NCBI RefSeq assembly: GCF_030167915.1
Contig: NZ_JARGNB010000001.1
Location: 2,232,001 to 2,296,000 of the forward strand
Source of the DNA: Aquabacterium humicola
GTDB lineage: Bacteria > Pseudomonadota > Gammaproteobacteria > Burkholderiales > Burkholderiaceae_C
Reading direction: 5' to 3'
DNA: 64,000 nucleotides
A program made the position numbers and the translations under genes. Below, piece by piece: positions 33,417 to 41,930 of the stretch. Every line of letters begins with the position of its first letter. Position 1 is the stretch's first letter. The notes below the pieces were generated by a model. It saw nothing but the letters and a program-made list of their open reading frames with translations, did not search any database and was not told where the DNA came from.

Positions 33417-33749
33417 ATGGCGACCCTCGACGAGCACATCGCGCAGCGCCTGCGCGACAGCGAGCGCAGCGGCGAGCTGCGTTCGGCCCCCAGCTACGGC
33501 AAGCCCATGGTGCAGGACGACGGCTGGGATCAAACCCCGCCCGAGTTCCGGCTGCCGTTCAAGATCCTGAAGGACGCCGGCGTCGTGCCGGCCGAGGTCG
33601 AGCTGATGCAGCAGCTCGGCCGGCTGCGCCAGGCGCTCGCGACGACGACCGATGCCGAGCAGCGGCAGGTGCTGCAGCGGCGCATCAGCGATCTGCAGCA
33701 GACGATCGCGCTGCGGCTGGAGAAGTTGCGCGTGAGCGGCCAGCTGTAG
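33417..33749 (+). CDS. DUF1992 (DnaJ-homologue subfamily C member 28-like) protein
   Basis: A 110-residue cytoplasmic protein of the DUF1992 family. Recognised blocks are LDEHIAQRLRDSERSGEL, GKPMVQDD and PPEFRLPFKILKDAGVVPAEVEL, followed by a helical C-terminus. The molecular role of the family is unknown. It is a stand-alone gene between the Lrp regulator and a convergent GST gene. Confidence 0.85.
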   Translation: MATLDEHIAQRLRDSERSGELRSAPSYGKPMVQDDGWDQTPPEFRLPFKILKDAGVVPAEVELMQQLGRLRQALATTTDAEQRQVLQRRISDLQQTIALRLEKLRVSGQL

Positions 33750-33773
33750 CCGCCGCGTGCGACGGCACGCGCC

Positions 33774-34433
33774 TCAGTACAGCGGCGGCTGCAGCCCCTC
33801 CGCCGCAACCATCTTCTGCACCGCCGGCCGCGCCATCATGCGCTCCATGTAGGCGGCGATCGCCGGCTTCGTGCGCGCCGGCGCGGCGGCCGGGCCGGCG
33901 AAGTTGCGCGTCCAGCGGCAGAGCATGAAGCAGTAGGCGTCGACCGCGCTGTAGGCCTCGCCGAGCAGCCAGGGCTGGCCGTGGCCGGCGAGCTGGGCCT
34001 CGATCTGCTCCAGCAGCGCACCGGTCTTCAGCTGCGCGGCGTGCTTGACCTCGGCGGCGCCGGCGGCGTTGCCGGGGGCCACCATGCGCTCGTTGTAGAA
34101 GTAGTGGATCAGCGTCGCCTGCAGCGTGTTCGTCAGCCACACCATCCACTTGTAGTAGTGCGCGCGCTCGGCCGTGCCGAGCGCCGGCGCCAGGCCGGCG
34201 GCGGGCACGCGGTCGGCCAGGTGCATGCAGATGGCGGCCGCTTCGTAGAGCACCAGGTCGCCGTCGACCAGCACCGGCACCAGGCCGTTCGGGTTCAGCT
34301 TCAGGTAGTCGCCGGTCTTGTGCGCCTGCTTCTCGGTCTCGACCAGGACCAGTTCGAAAGGCAGGCCGAGCTCGTGGAGCACGACGTGCGGCGCCATGTT
34401 GGCGCTGCCGGGGTTGTAGTGCAGCTGGATCAT
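33774..34433 (-). CDS. Glutathione S-transferase
   Basis: A 219-residue cytosolic GST with a thioredoxin-like N-terminal domain (MIQLHYNPGSANMAPHVVLHELG, core NPGSANMAPHVVL; NPNGLVPVLVDGDLVLYEAAAI with the cis-Pro and glutathione-binding residues). A helical C-terminal domain follows (WLLGEAYSAVDAYCFMLCRW). It would conjugate glutathione to electrophiles, substrate unknown. ATG 34433 is immediately downstream of the heptamer array 34441-34496, and no Shine-Dalgarno is seen because that array occupies the leader. The frame is open upstream through the array. Confidence 0.88.
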   Translation of the reverse strand: MIQLHYNPGSANMAPHVVLHELGLPFELVLVETEKQAHKTGDYLKLNPNGLVPVLVDGDLVLYEAAAICMHLADRVPAAGLAPALGTAERAHYYKWMVWLTNTLQATLIHYFYNERMVAPGNAAGAAEVKHAAQLKTGALLEQIEAQLAGHGQPWLLGEAYSAVDAYCFMLCRWTRNFAGPAAAPARTKPAIAAYMERMMARPAVQKMVAAEGLQPPLY

Positions 34434-34440
34434 CGCAAGG

Positions 34441-34496
34441 GCGGAAGGCGGAAGGCGGAAGGCGGAAGGCGGAAGGCGGAAGGCGGAAGGCGGAAG
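34441..34496. repeat. Eight tandem copies of GCGGAAG
   Basis: A perfect heptanucleotide array of eight copies (56 bases), with a partial copy on each side. It lies 7 bases upstream of the GST start codon (minus strand) and just before the histidine kinase gene (plus strand; its last copy supplies GGAAGGA before ATG 34502). A 7-base unit changes frame or spacing with each copy gained or lost. Confidence 0.9.
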
Positions 34497-34501
34497 GACG
34501 G

Positions 34502-35974
34502 ATGATGCCGCAAGGCGATGCGGCGACCGCGCGACGGGGGCAGGGCTCGGGTACCCTTGCACGCATGTCCTCGCTGCCGGACGCCGTCCTGCCCCGTCGC
34601 ACCGCCGACGCCGGCACGCCGTCGCGCGAGGCCGAGGTCTTCGTTCGTTGCGTCGAACTGCTCGACCGCAACGCCCGCATCGGCATCGCGACCGGCATCG
34701 GCGCCCTGGCGATCATCGGCATCGCGCTGTTCCCGCAGCAATGGCCGCCGCTGGCGTACTGGCTGCAGGCGGCGGTGATCGCGGCGGTGCTGTCGCTGCA
34801 GTTGCTGCTGCCGCGACAGGCGCTCGAGCCGGGGCGGCTGACTGCCGCCACGCGCCAGCGCACCACACGCTCGCTGGTCGTGATGGCGCTGGCCACCAGC
34901 ATCGCGTGGGGCTCGCTGCACCCGGTGTTCATGGGCCCGGAGACCGATCGCGTCGCGGTGCTGCTGTGCATCGCGATGGCCGTGCTGGTCAGCTTCTCGA
35001 TGGGCAGCGCGAGCTTCCTGCCGGCGACCTATGCGTTGAACCTGCCGCTGGCGCTGATGTTCATCGTGCCGGCTGCGCTGCAGCCGACGGTGCACGCCCG
35101 GCTGGCGGCCGTCACCGCCGCGATCATCACCGCGCTGATGCTGGCATTCGCGCACAAGTCGCATCGCATGCTGGTCGACTCGGTCCGCATGCGCTTCGAG
35201 AACCGCGATCTTGCCGATGCGCTGACCGAGCAACGCGTGCGCGAGCGCACCCGCGTGATCGAGGAGGCCAGCCGCCAGAAGTCCGACTTCCTCGCCAGCA
35301 TGTCGGACGAGCTGCGCACGCCGCTCAACGCCATCATCGGCCGCAGCGCGGCGCTGCAGGAGCTCGCCCCCGCGCTGCTGCCCGACCTGCGCAAGATCGA
35401 CGTCGCCGGAAGGCAGCTGCTGGCCTTGATCGACTCGGCGCTCGACCTGTCGAAGATCCAGGCCGGGAAGATGGCGCTCTTCGAGGAAAGCTTCAGCCTG
35501 TACGAGCTGGCCGCCGAAGTGCGCGACCTCGTCGATCCGCTGGCGGCCGGGAACGGCAACCGCTTCGAGGTGCGCCTCGATGCCGCCATCGACCGCGTGC
35601 ACGGCGACCGGGCCAAGCTCCGCCAGGTGCTGCTGAAGCTGCTCTCGAACGCCTGCAGGTTCACCCACCACGGCAGCATCCTGCTCGACATCGGGCTCGC
35701 GGTCGATGGGGGTGTCAGCGCGCGCGGCGGCCTGCTGCGAATGGTGGTGCGCGACACCGGCATCGGCCTCAGCGCGGAGCAGATCGAGTCCCTGTTCCAG
35801 CCCTTCGGCCAGGCCGCTGCGCGCGTCGCGCAGCCGCACGGCGGCACCGGCCTCGGGCTGGCCCTGTGCCGGCACCTGTGCCGCATGATGGGCGGCGACG
35901 TCGAGGTCCACAGCGAGCCCGGCCGCGGCAGCGCCTTCGTCGCGCGCGTCGAAGTCGGTTTGCCCGCCGCATGA
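34502..35974 (+). CDS. Histidine kinase-like protein with Asp in place of the phospho-acceptor His
   Basis: A membrane sensor kinase-like protein, 490 residues from ATG 34502 or 469 from ATG 34565. About six membrane segments form the N-terminal half (GIGALAIIGIALFPQQW through AAVTAAIITALMLAFAH). The H-box reads FLASMSDELRTPLNAIIG: the codon at 35306-35308 is GAC (Asp) where the consensus SHELRTP has His. The catalytic ATPase domain is otherwise intact: N-box LLSNACRFT, G1 VRDTGIGLS, F-box LFQPFGQ, G2 GGTGLGLAL. It has no receiver domain and no adjacent response regulator. Autophosphorylation at the usual His cannot occur, so it may be a degenerate partner or ATP-dependent switch. ATG 34502 has GAAGGA from the heptamer repeat upstream. 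A TupA-like gene follows after 18 bases. Confidence 0.85.
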   Translation: MMPQGDAATARRGQGSGTLARMSSLPDAVLPRRTADAGTPSREAEVFVRCVELLDRNARIGIATGIGALAIIGIALFPQQWPPLAYWLQAAVIAAVLSLQLLLPRQALEPGRLTAATRQRTTRSLVVMALATSIAWGSLHPVFMGPETDRVAVLLCIAMAVLVSFSMGSASFLPATYALNLPLALMFIVPAALQPTVHARLAAVTAAIITALMLAFAHKSHRMLVDSVRMRFENRDLADALTEQRVRERTRVIEEASRQKSDFLASMSDELRTPLNAIIGRSAALQELAPALLPDLRKIDVAGRQLLALIDSALDLSKIQAGKMALFEESFSLYELAAEVRDLVDPLAAGNGNRFEVRLDAAIDRVHGDRAKLRQVLLKLLSNACRFTHHGSILLDIGLAVDGGVSARGGLLRMVVRDTGIGLSAEQIESLFQPFGQAAARVAQPHGGTGLGLALCRHLCRMMGGDVEVHSEPGRGSAFVARVEVGLPAA

Positions 35975-35992
35975 ACTGAAAGGAGACCAGCC

Positions 35993-36814
35993 ATGGCCCT
36001 GCGACGGACGCTCGGACGCGTTCTTGGCGTGTTGTCGATCCTGCTGGCCGCCGTTGCCGCCATCGCGCAGGAGCGCGTGCTCGTGCTGTCCTCGACGACC
36101 TCGACCGAGCAGTCGGGCCTGTTCGGCCACCTGCTGCCGCGCTTCAAGGCCGCCACCGGCATCGACGTGCGCGTCGTCGCGCTCGGTACCGGCCAGGCGC
36201 TGGACCTCGCGCGCCGCGGCGATGCCGACGTGGTCTTCGTGCACGACCCGGCGGCCGAGGAGAAGTTCGTCGCCGAGGGCTGGGGCCTGGCGCGCAAGGC
36301 GGTGATGTACAACGACTTCGTGCTGATCGGTCCCGCCGCCGACCCGGCGAAGGCGCGCGGACGCGACATCGCCGCGGCGCTGCAGAAGCTGGCGGCGGCG
36401 AACGCCGGCTTCATCTCGCGCGGCGACCGCAGCGGCACGCATGCGGCCGAGCTGCGCAGCTGGAAAAGCGCCGGCATCGACCTCGCCACCACCCGGCCGG
36501 CCGGCTACAAGGAATGCGGCTGCGGCATGGGCCCGGCGCTGAACATGGCCGCGTCCCTGGACGCCTATGTGCTGGCCGACCGCGGCACCTGGCTCAGCTT
36601 CCGCAACCGCGCCGGGCTGGCGCTGCTGGTCGAAGGCGACCGCCAGCTGTTCAACCCCTACGCGGTGATCGTCGTGAACCCGGCGAAACATCCGCATGTG
36701 AAGCAGGCGCTGGCGCAGCAGTTCGCCGACTGGGTCACCTCGCCGGCCGGCCAGGCGGCGATCGCCGACTACCGCATCGGCGGCGAGCAGCTGTTCTTCC
36801 CGAGCGCGAACTGA
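35993..36814 (+). CDS. tupA: TupA-like tungstate-type substrate-binding protein
   Basis: A 273-residue periplasmic binding protein of the TupA/WtpA tungstate-molybdate type, with a Sec signal (VLGVLSILLAAVAAIAQ, cleavage near residue 25). Characteristic blocks are SSTTSTEQSGLFGHLLPRF, VALGTGQALDLARRGDADV, MYNDFVLIGP, ISRGDRSGTHAAEL and NPYAVIVVNP. AAAGGAGACC precedes the ATG. No permease or ATPase follows; it is paired instead with the kinase-like gene upstream. It may work with transporter genes elsewhere or in sensing. A molybdenum hydroxylase is encoded about 5 kb away, which could use the related oxyanion. Confidence 0.82.
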   Translation: MALRRTLGRVLGVLSILLAAVAAIAQERVLVLSSTTSTEQSGLFGHLLPRFKAATGIDVRVVALGTGQALDLARRGDADVVFVHDPAAEEKFVAEGWGLARKAVMYNDFVLIGPAADPAKARGRDIAAALQKLAAANAGFISRGDRSGTHAAELRSWKSAGIDLATTRPAGYKECGCGMGPALNMAASLDAYVLADRGTWLSFRNRAGLALLVEGDRQLFNPYAVIVVNPAKHPHVKQALAQQFADWVTSPAGQAAIADYRIGGEQLFFPSAN

Positions 36815-36836
36815 CCGGCGGTCGCCGAGCCGGCGC

Positions 36837-37739
36837 TCACGCGGCCGCCGGCTCGGCGGCGGCGCCGGTCCAGTCGCGCGCACGCAGCGCGACGATCACC
36901 GCCTGCTGCGCCGCGGTCGGCGCCTGATCGGCCAGCCGCAGCATCTGCACCCGCCGCACGATCGGGCAGTCGGCGGTGCGCACATGCGCCAGCCCCGCCG
37001 CGCGGGCGATCGACAGCGGCATGAATGCGACGCCGAAGTTCGCGCGCACCAGCGCCTGGATCCAGTCCTCGCGGTGCGACTGCTGCACCACCTGCACCTG
37101 CACGCCGCGCTCGTCGAGCAGGCGCTCGATGTGGTGCGTGAACTCGCAGCTCATGCGCTCGCAGTAGTGCTCGCGGTGCAGCTCGCCGAGCGCGATCGCC
37201 TCGCGGCCGTTGAAGCGGTGGTCGTCGCCGATCGCCACCACGTAGTCCTCGTCGAACAGCGGCGTCGCCTCGAAGCGCCGCGGGATCTCGTGCGGCGAGC
37301 ACATCAGGCCGAGGTCGATGTCGCCGCGGTCGAGCGCATCGGTCAGCGCCTCGAGGTTGCCTTCGCGGAACTTCAGGGCCACCGCGGTGTGGCCGTCCTG
37401 CGCGTCGGCGAAGCCGGGCAGCACCTGTTCGAAGTCGATCGTGCACATCACGCCGACGCGCACCACCTCGTGCCGGCCGCGCGCGAGCCGGCGCGCATGC
37501 TCGCGCGCCTGGCGCGCGCCGTCGTGCAGCTCGCGCAGGTGCGGCAGCATCGCCTGCCCCAGCACGGTCAGCTGCACGCCGCTGTTGCCGCGGTCGAACA
37601 GCCGCCCGCCCAGCGTCTCCTCCAGTCGCTGGATGGCCTTGGTCAGCGCCGGCTGGCTGACGTAGGCACGCTCCGACGCGCGCGTGAAGTTCAGCGTCTC
37701 GGCCACCGCGAGGAAGTAGCGGATCTGGTAGAGCTCCAT
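36837..37739 (-). CDS. LysR-family transcriptional regulator
   Basis: A 300-residue LysR regulator from MELYQIRYFLAVAETLNFTR; upstream in-frame residues (from 37757) look like leader. It has an N-terminal helix-turn-helix (ASERAYVSQPALTKAIQRLE) and a C-terminal effector domain (VRVGVMCTIDFEQVLPGF, LTDALDRGDIDLGLMCSP). It is divergent from the 3-hydroxybutyrate dehydrogenase gene and convergent with the TupA-like gene. The effector is unknown. CysL/OxyR-like grouping is possible, but redox cysteines cannot be assigned confidently. Confidence 0.88.
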   Translation of the reverse strand: MELYQIRYFLAVAETLNFTRASERAYVSQPALTKAIQRLEETLGGRLFDRGNSGVQLTVLGQAMLPHLRELHDGARQAREHARRLARGRHEVVRVGVMCTIDFEQVLPGFADAQDGHTAVALKFREGNLEALTDALDRGDIDLGLMCSPHEIPRRFEATPLFDEDYVVAIGDDHRFNGREAIALGELHREHYCERMSCEFTHHIERLLDERGVQVQVVQQSHREDWIQALVRANFGVAFMPLSIARAAGLAHVRTADCPIVRRVQMLRLADQAPTAAQQAVIVALRARDWTGAAAEPAAA

Positions 37740-37887
37740 GCGCGTGCGTCGCGCCACCCCCCTCGGTCCTTACACGCCGCGCGATAACCGCCGCGCATCG
37801 GCCGATCTGCCGAAGCGATTTCACGCCGCCGCCGGTGCTGCCTAGATTTGCGGCCATCGCAGCTTTGCACCCGCCCCGGAGTTCCTC

Positions 37888-38670
37888 ATGTTCATCGGCA
37901 AGACCGCGCTCATCACCGGCTCGACCTCGGGCATCGGCCTGGGCATCGCCCGCACGCTGGCCGCGCAGGGCGCGCACATCGTGCTCAACGGCTTCGGCGA
38001 GCGCGCCGCGATCGACCGGCTGCGCGCCGAGCTCGCCGAGGCCCACGGCGTGCAGGTGCGCCACGACGGCGCCGACATGGCACGCCCGGAGGCGATCGAG
38101 GACATGATGGGCCGCGCGCTGGCCGAGTTCGGCAGCATCGACATCCTGGTGAACAACGCCGGCATCCAGCATGTCGCGCCGGTCGACGAGTTCCCGGTCG
38201 ACAAGTGGTACGCGATCCTGGCGATCAACCTGTCGGCCGCCTTCCACACCGTGCGGCTGGCGCTGCCGGCGATGAAGCGCAAGGGCTTCGGCCGCATCGT
38301 CAACATCGCGTCGGCGCATGCGCTGGTGGCCAGCAAGTACAAGTCGGCCTACGTCACCGCCAAGCACGGCATCGCCGGCTTCACGAAGGCCGTGGCGCTC
38401 GAAGTGGCCGAGGCCGGCATCACCGTCAACGCGGTGTGCCCGGGCTACGTGCTGACGCCGCTGGTCGAGCAGCAGATCCCCGACACCGCGAAGGCGCGCG
38501 GCATCACGCAGCAGGAAGTCATCCGCGACGTGCTGCTGGCCGCGCAGCCGACCAAGCGCTTCGTCACGGTGGAGCAGGTCGCGGCGCTGACCGCGTTCCT
38601 CTGCGCCGAGGACGCCGCGTCGATCACCGGCGCCGTGCTGCCCATCGAGGGCGGCTGGACGGCGCAGTGA
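37888..38670 (+). CDS. bdhA: 3-hydroxybutyrate dehydrogenase
   Basis: A 260-residue SDR oxidoreductase that interconverts D-3-hydroxybutyrate and acetoacetate with NAD, a step in polyhydroxybutyrate breakdown. It has the Rossmann motif ALITGSTSGIGLGIA, NNAGIQHVAPVDEFP, and the catalytic Ser142, Tyr155 and Lys159 in SAYVTAKHGIAGFTKAVALE. The segments VCPGYVLTPLVEQQIPD and AAQPTKRFVTVEQVA are typical of 3-hydroxybutyrate dehydrogenases. A divergent LysR gene and downstream cupin and patatin genes surround it; regulation by that LysR is plausible. Confidence 0.9.
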   Translation: MFIGKTALITGSTSGIGLGIARTLAAQGAHIVLNGFGERAAIDRLRAELAEAHGVQVRHDGADMARPEAIEDMMGRALAEFGSIDILVNNAGIQHVAPVDEFPVDKWYAILAINLSAAFHTVRLALPAMKRKGFGRIVNIASAHALVASKYKSAYVTAKHGIAGFTKAVALEVAEAGITVNAVCPGYVLTPLVEQQIPDTAKARGITQQEVIRDVLLAAQPTKRFVTVEQVAALTAFLCAEDAASITGAVLPIEGGWTAQ

Positions 38671-38735
38671 CCGTCAGCTTCTCCCGGGGCGGCAGCGCCC
38701 CTGTCCCCCTCCCTTCAACCTCGAGGACTCCTCCC

Positions 38736-39206
38736 ATGAAATCGCTCACCGCTTCCGCCACCCTGCTGTTCGCCTCGCTGCTGGCCACCACGGCCCAGGC
38801 CGGCGAATGCCCCGCCGGCCAGCGCATGGCCAACCCGCTGACCGGCGCCGCGACCGCGCCGGTCGGCGTCACCGACGACGAGCTGGCAGCCATCGACCTG
38901 TCGAAGGAAAACGTCAAGCTGGCGCAGCGCCGGCTGCGCCTGCGCCACATGGTGATCCAGCCGGGCGGTATCGTGCCGCTGCACAGCCACGCCGACCGGC
39001 CGGCGCTGATCATGGTCACGGCCGGCGAGATCCACGAACATTCGAGCCAGTGCGCGGTGCCGATCCTGCACCGCGCCGGCGAGGTCGCGCGCGAGGCGCT
39101 CGGCACGCAGCACTGGTGGAAGAACTCGGGCAGCCAGCCGGTGCACCTGACGATCGCCGACATCGTCAACGATCGCAAGCCCGAGACGATGATGGAGCAC
39201 ATGTGA
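38736..39206 (+). CDS. Exported cupin-domain protein
   Basis: A 156-residue protein with a Sec signal (LTASATLLFASLLATTAQA, cleavage near residue 22) and a single cupin. Metal-ligand-type residues are in PGGIVPLHSHADRPALIMV and GEIHEHSS, with a second motif around TQHWWKNSGSQPVHLTIADI. The function of periplasmic cupins of this type is not established. The stop overlaps the GTG of the patatin gene (GTGA), so they are co-translated. Confidence 0.8.
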   Translation: MKSLTASATLLFASLLATTAQAGECPAGQRMANPLTGAATAPVGVTDDELAAIDLSKENVKLAQRRLRLRHMVIQPGGIVPLHSHADRPALIMVTAGEIHEHSSQCAVPILHRAGEVAREALGTQHWWKNSGSQPVHLTIADIVNDRKPETMMEHM

Positions 39207-40381
39207 AGACCAGCCCGCAACCGATCACCTCCGACACGGCGGCGGGCGCTTCACCGTCGCCGCTGAGATCGCTGGCGCGCGACGACCGCCGCAAGCCGGC
39301 CGCCCCGCCGGGCCAGGTCGTGCTGGTGCTGCAGGGCGGCGGCGCGCTCGGCGCCTACCAGGTCGGCGTCTACCAGGCGATGCACGAGGCCGGCATCGAG
39401 CCGGACTGGGTCATCGGCACCTCGATCGGCGCGATCAATGCCGCGCTGATCACCGGCAATCCACCGGCCGAGCGGCTGGCAAAGCTGGAAGCCTTCTGGG
39501 GCCATGTCGAGCAGCAGTCGCTGATCTCGGGGCCCTTCGACTGGCTCGGCATGGGCAACCTGCTGGCCAACATGACCACCGTGATGCGCGGCATCCCGGC
39601 CTTCTTCGAGCCCAACGGCGCCGCGCTGCGCGGTGCGCATGCGGCGCTGGGCGTCGAGCATGCGGCCTACTACAGCACCGAGCCGCTGCGCCGCACGCTG
39701 GGCGAACTGGTCGACTTCGGCTACCTGCAGGCCTGCAAGACGCGGCTGACGGTGGGCGCGGTGAATGCGTGCACCGGCACGATGCGCTACTTCGACAGCC
39801 GCGACGAGCGCATAGGCCTGGAGCACGTGATGGCCTCCGGCGCGCTGCCGCCGGCCTTCCCCGCGGTGCGCATCGACGGCCAGCCGTACTGGGACGGCGG
39901 CATCTACTCGAACACGCCGATCGAGGCGGTGCTGGACGACAACCCGCGGCGCGATTCGCTGATCTTCGCGGTCAATGTCTGGCACCAGCGCGGGCCGGAG
40001 CCGGAATCGATCTGGCAGGTGATGGGCCGCCACAAGGACATCCAGTACGCCAGCCGGGCCGACAGCCACATCGCGCGCCAGCAGCAGATCCACCGGCTGC
40101 GCCACGTGATCCGCGAGCTGGTGAAGCAGCTGCCGGCGCGCCAGCAGGCCGACGCCGCGGTGCGCGAGCTCGCGAGCTGGGGCTGCGGCACGACGATGCA
40201 CGTGGCGCACCTCGTCGCGCCGCGGCTCGAGAGCGAAGACCACACCAAGGACATCGACTTCACCGCCGCCGGGGTGCGCGCCCGGCGCGAGGCGGGTTAC
40301 GCGGACGCCCGCCGCATGATCGAGCGCGCGCCCTGGACCGCGCCGGTGGACCCGATCGAGGGCGTCGTGGTGCACGAGTAA
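39203..40381 (+). CDS. Patatin-like phospholipase
   Basis: A 392-residue patatin-family serine hydrolase, expected to release fatty acids from lipids or to depolymerise PHB-like esters. It contains the oxyanion glycine loop LQGGGALGAY, nucleophile Ser74 in GTSIGAINAAL and Asp231 in YWDGGIYSNTPIEAVL, the full Ser-Asp dyad. There is no clear signal peptide. The C-terminal ~110 residues carry a DUF3734-like extension (YASRADSHIARQQQIHRLRH). The GTG start overlaps the cupin stop. Its nearness to 3-hydroxybutyrate dehydrogenase makes a lipid/PHB role plausible but unproved. Confidence 0.88.
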   Translation: MKTSPQPITSDTAAGASPSPLRSLARDDRRKPAAPPGQVVLVLQGGGALGAYQVGVYQAMHEAGIEPDWVIGTSIGAINAALITGNPPAERLAKLEAFWGHVEQQSLISGPFDWLGMGNLLANMTTVMRGIPAFFEPNGAALRGAHAALGVEHAAYYSTEPLRRTLGELVDFGYLQACKTRLTVGAVNACTGTMRYFDSRDERIGLEHVMASGALPPAFPAVRIDGQPYWDGGIYSNTPIEAVLDDNPRRDSLIFAVNVWHQRGPEPESIWQVMGRHKDIQYASRADSHIARQQQIHRLRHVIRELVKQLPARQQADAAVRELASWGCGTTMHVAHLVAPRLESEDHTKDIDFTAAGVRARREAGYADARRMIERAPWTAPVDPIEGVVVHE

Positions 40382-40418
40382 GCGCCGCCCCGACTCCGGG
40401 CATCCGGCGCGCCGGTGT

Positions 40419-40757
40419 TCAGCGTGGCGGCGGCGGGCTCAGCTGCGCCAGCAGCGCCTCGGGCAGGGGCCAGCCGAGCAGCTCGGCCAGGCGCAGCGTG
40501 ACCCAGGCCGCCTCGCGCTCGTTCAGGCCCACCGCGGGCTCGGCGACGCCGGCCTGGCAGCGCGCCAGCACGTCGTCCTCCGCCAGCCCGAGGTCGTGGT
40601 GCGCCGCCTGCGCCCGCTCGACCATCTGCTGCGCGAGGTCCTCGCACAGCTCGTAGCGGGCGCGGAACTCGGCCAGCGGCAGCTGCAGCCGCCCGCGGGC
40701 ATCGGCATGCAGCGCGTGGTACGAGGCGGGGATGGGGATCTGGTAGTCGTCGGACAT
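40419..40757 (-). CDS. Conserved small hypothetical protein
   Basis: A 112-residue cytoplasmic protein without signal or membrane segment (MSDDYQIPIPASYHALHAD ... ELLGWPLPEALLAQL). It is mostly helical in character. It begins 64 bases downstream (minus strand) of the XdhC stop and may share its transcript. I do not recognise a characterised family; similar short proteins occur across Burkholderiales. Confidence 0.6.
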   Translation of the reverse strand: MSDDYQIPIPASYHALHADARGRLQLPLAEFRARYELCEDLAQQMVERAQAAHHDLGLAEDDVLARCQAGVAEPAVGLNEREAAWVTLRLAELLGWPLPEALLAQLSPPPPR

Positions 40758-40821
40758 GGGCGGCGGGACGATAGCCGATGCGGGTGCCGATGCGGGCGCC
40801 GCCGCGCCCGCGGCTGCGGCC

Positions 40822-41826
40822 TCAGCTGACGCAGCCGGCCTCGACCTTCGCCTGCTCCTTCACCACCACCGGCTCGGGAATGCGGTACCCGTAGCGCACC
40901 GCGGTCAACTCCGCCAGGATGCTCACGGCGATCTCCGGCGGCGTGCGGGCGCCGTTCTTCAGTCCCACCGGGCCATGCAGGCGCGAGAGCTGTTCCGCCG
41001 TCATCCCGAAGTGCTCGGTCAGCCGCTCCTTGCGCTTGGCCTGGTTGACGCGCGAGCCGATCGCGCCGACGTAGAAGGCCTCGCTCTTCAGCGCTTCCAT
41101 CAGCGCCAGGTCGTCGAGCTTGGGGTCGTGCGTCAGCGCGATCACCGCGGTGTGGCCGTCGGGCTTCAGCGCGGTGACGGTGTCGTCGGGCATCGTGCGC
41201 AGCAAGGTGGCGCCGGGGATGTCGAAGCCTTCGGCGTATTCCTCGCGCGGGTCGTTGACGATGACCTGGTAGCCGAGCGCGCCGGCCATCTGCGCGAGGT
41301 ACTGCGTCATCTGCCCGGCGCCGATCAGGATCAGCCGCCAGTGCGGGCCGTGGTGGGTGGTGAGCGTCGTGTCGGTCAGCGCCAGCTCGTCGGTTTCGGT
41401 GGCCGGCTGCAGCGCCACCTCGCCGGTGGCCAGGGTCAGCACGCGCCGCACGCGTTCGCCGCGCGCCAGCTGCGCCAGCAGCTCGTCGACCTGGGTGCGC
41501 GGCAGCACCGGTTCCAGCACCAGCTCGATCAGCCCGCCGCAGGGCAGGCCGAAGCGGTGCGCGGCGTCGGCATCGATGCCGTAGCGCACGACCTTGGGCA
41601 CGCCTTCGGCGAGCACGCCCTCGCGCGCCTTGTCGATCAGGTCGTCCTCGATGCAGCCGCCGGAGACCGAGCCGGCGACCAGCCCGTCGTCGCGGATCGC
41701 CACCGCCGAGCCGGGCGGCCGCGGCGCCGAGCCCCAGGTGCGGGTGATCGTGCCCAGCACGACGCGGTGGCCCGAGGCGCGCCACTGCGAGACCTGGCGC
41801 CAGATGTTGAGGTCGATGTTGTCCAT
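40822..41826 (-). CDS. xdhC: XdhC/CoxI-family molybdenum hydroxylase maturation protein
   Basis: A 334-residue XdhC-family protein. ATG 41826 (MDNIDLNIWRQVSQW) is chosen over in-frame starts further up. The N-terminal XdhC domain has VVLGTITRTWGSAPRPPGSA and GSVSGGCIEDDLIDKA. A C-terminal Rossmann-like domain has LILIGAGQMTQYLAQMA and AFYVGAIGSRVNQAKRKERL. XdhC proteins bind molybdenum cofactor, protect its sulfurated form and insert it into xanthine dehydrogenase-family enzymes. It is divergent from the molybdenum hydroxylase operon 42090-45734, its probable client. Confidence 0.9.
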   Translation of the reverse strand: MDNIDLNIWRQVSQWRASGHRVVLGTITRTWGSAPRPPGSAVAIRDDGLVAGSVSGGCIEDDLIDKAREGVLAEGVPKVVRYGIDADAAHRFGLPCGGLIELVLEPVLPRTQVDELLAQLARGERVRRVLTLATGEVALQPATETDELALTDTTLTTHHGPHWRLILIGAGQMTQYLAQMAGALGYQVIVNDPREEYAEGFDIPGATLLRTMPDDTVTALKPDGHTAVIALTHDPKLDDLALMEALKSEAFYVGAIGSRVNQAKRKERLTEHFGMTAEQLSRLHGPVGLKNGARTPPEIAVSILAELTAVRYGYRIPEPVVVKEQAKVEAGCVS

Positions 41827-41930
41827 CGTTCGAGTCCTTTGCGTGCGACCGTTCGGCCGACGGTAAGCGAGCGGCCGCCCGGTCATCGACCCGGGTGAAA
41901 CCCGGATTCTGGGGGGCCTCTGCGGGCGAG

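Noticed and set aside
34441-34496. CRISPR array
   Set aside because: The unit is 7 bases with no spacers; it is a simple tandem repeat.
34430-36883. An 817-codon open frame on the minus strand across the kinase and TupA-like genes
   Set aside because: Antisense to two well-supported genes; composition is Arg/Gln/His-rich low-complexity typical of GC-rich shadow frames; no domains.
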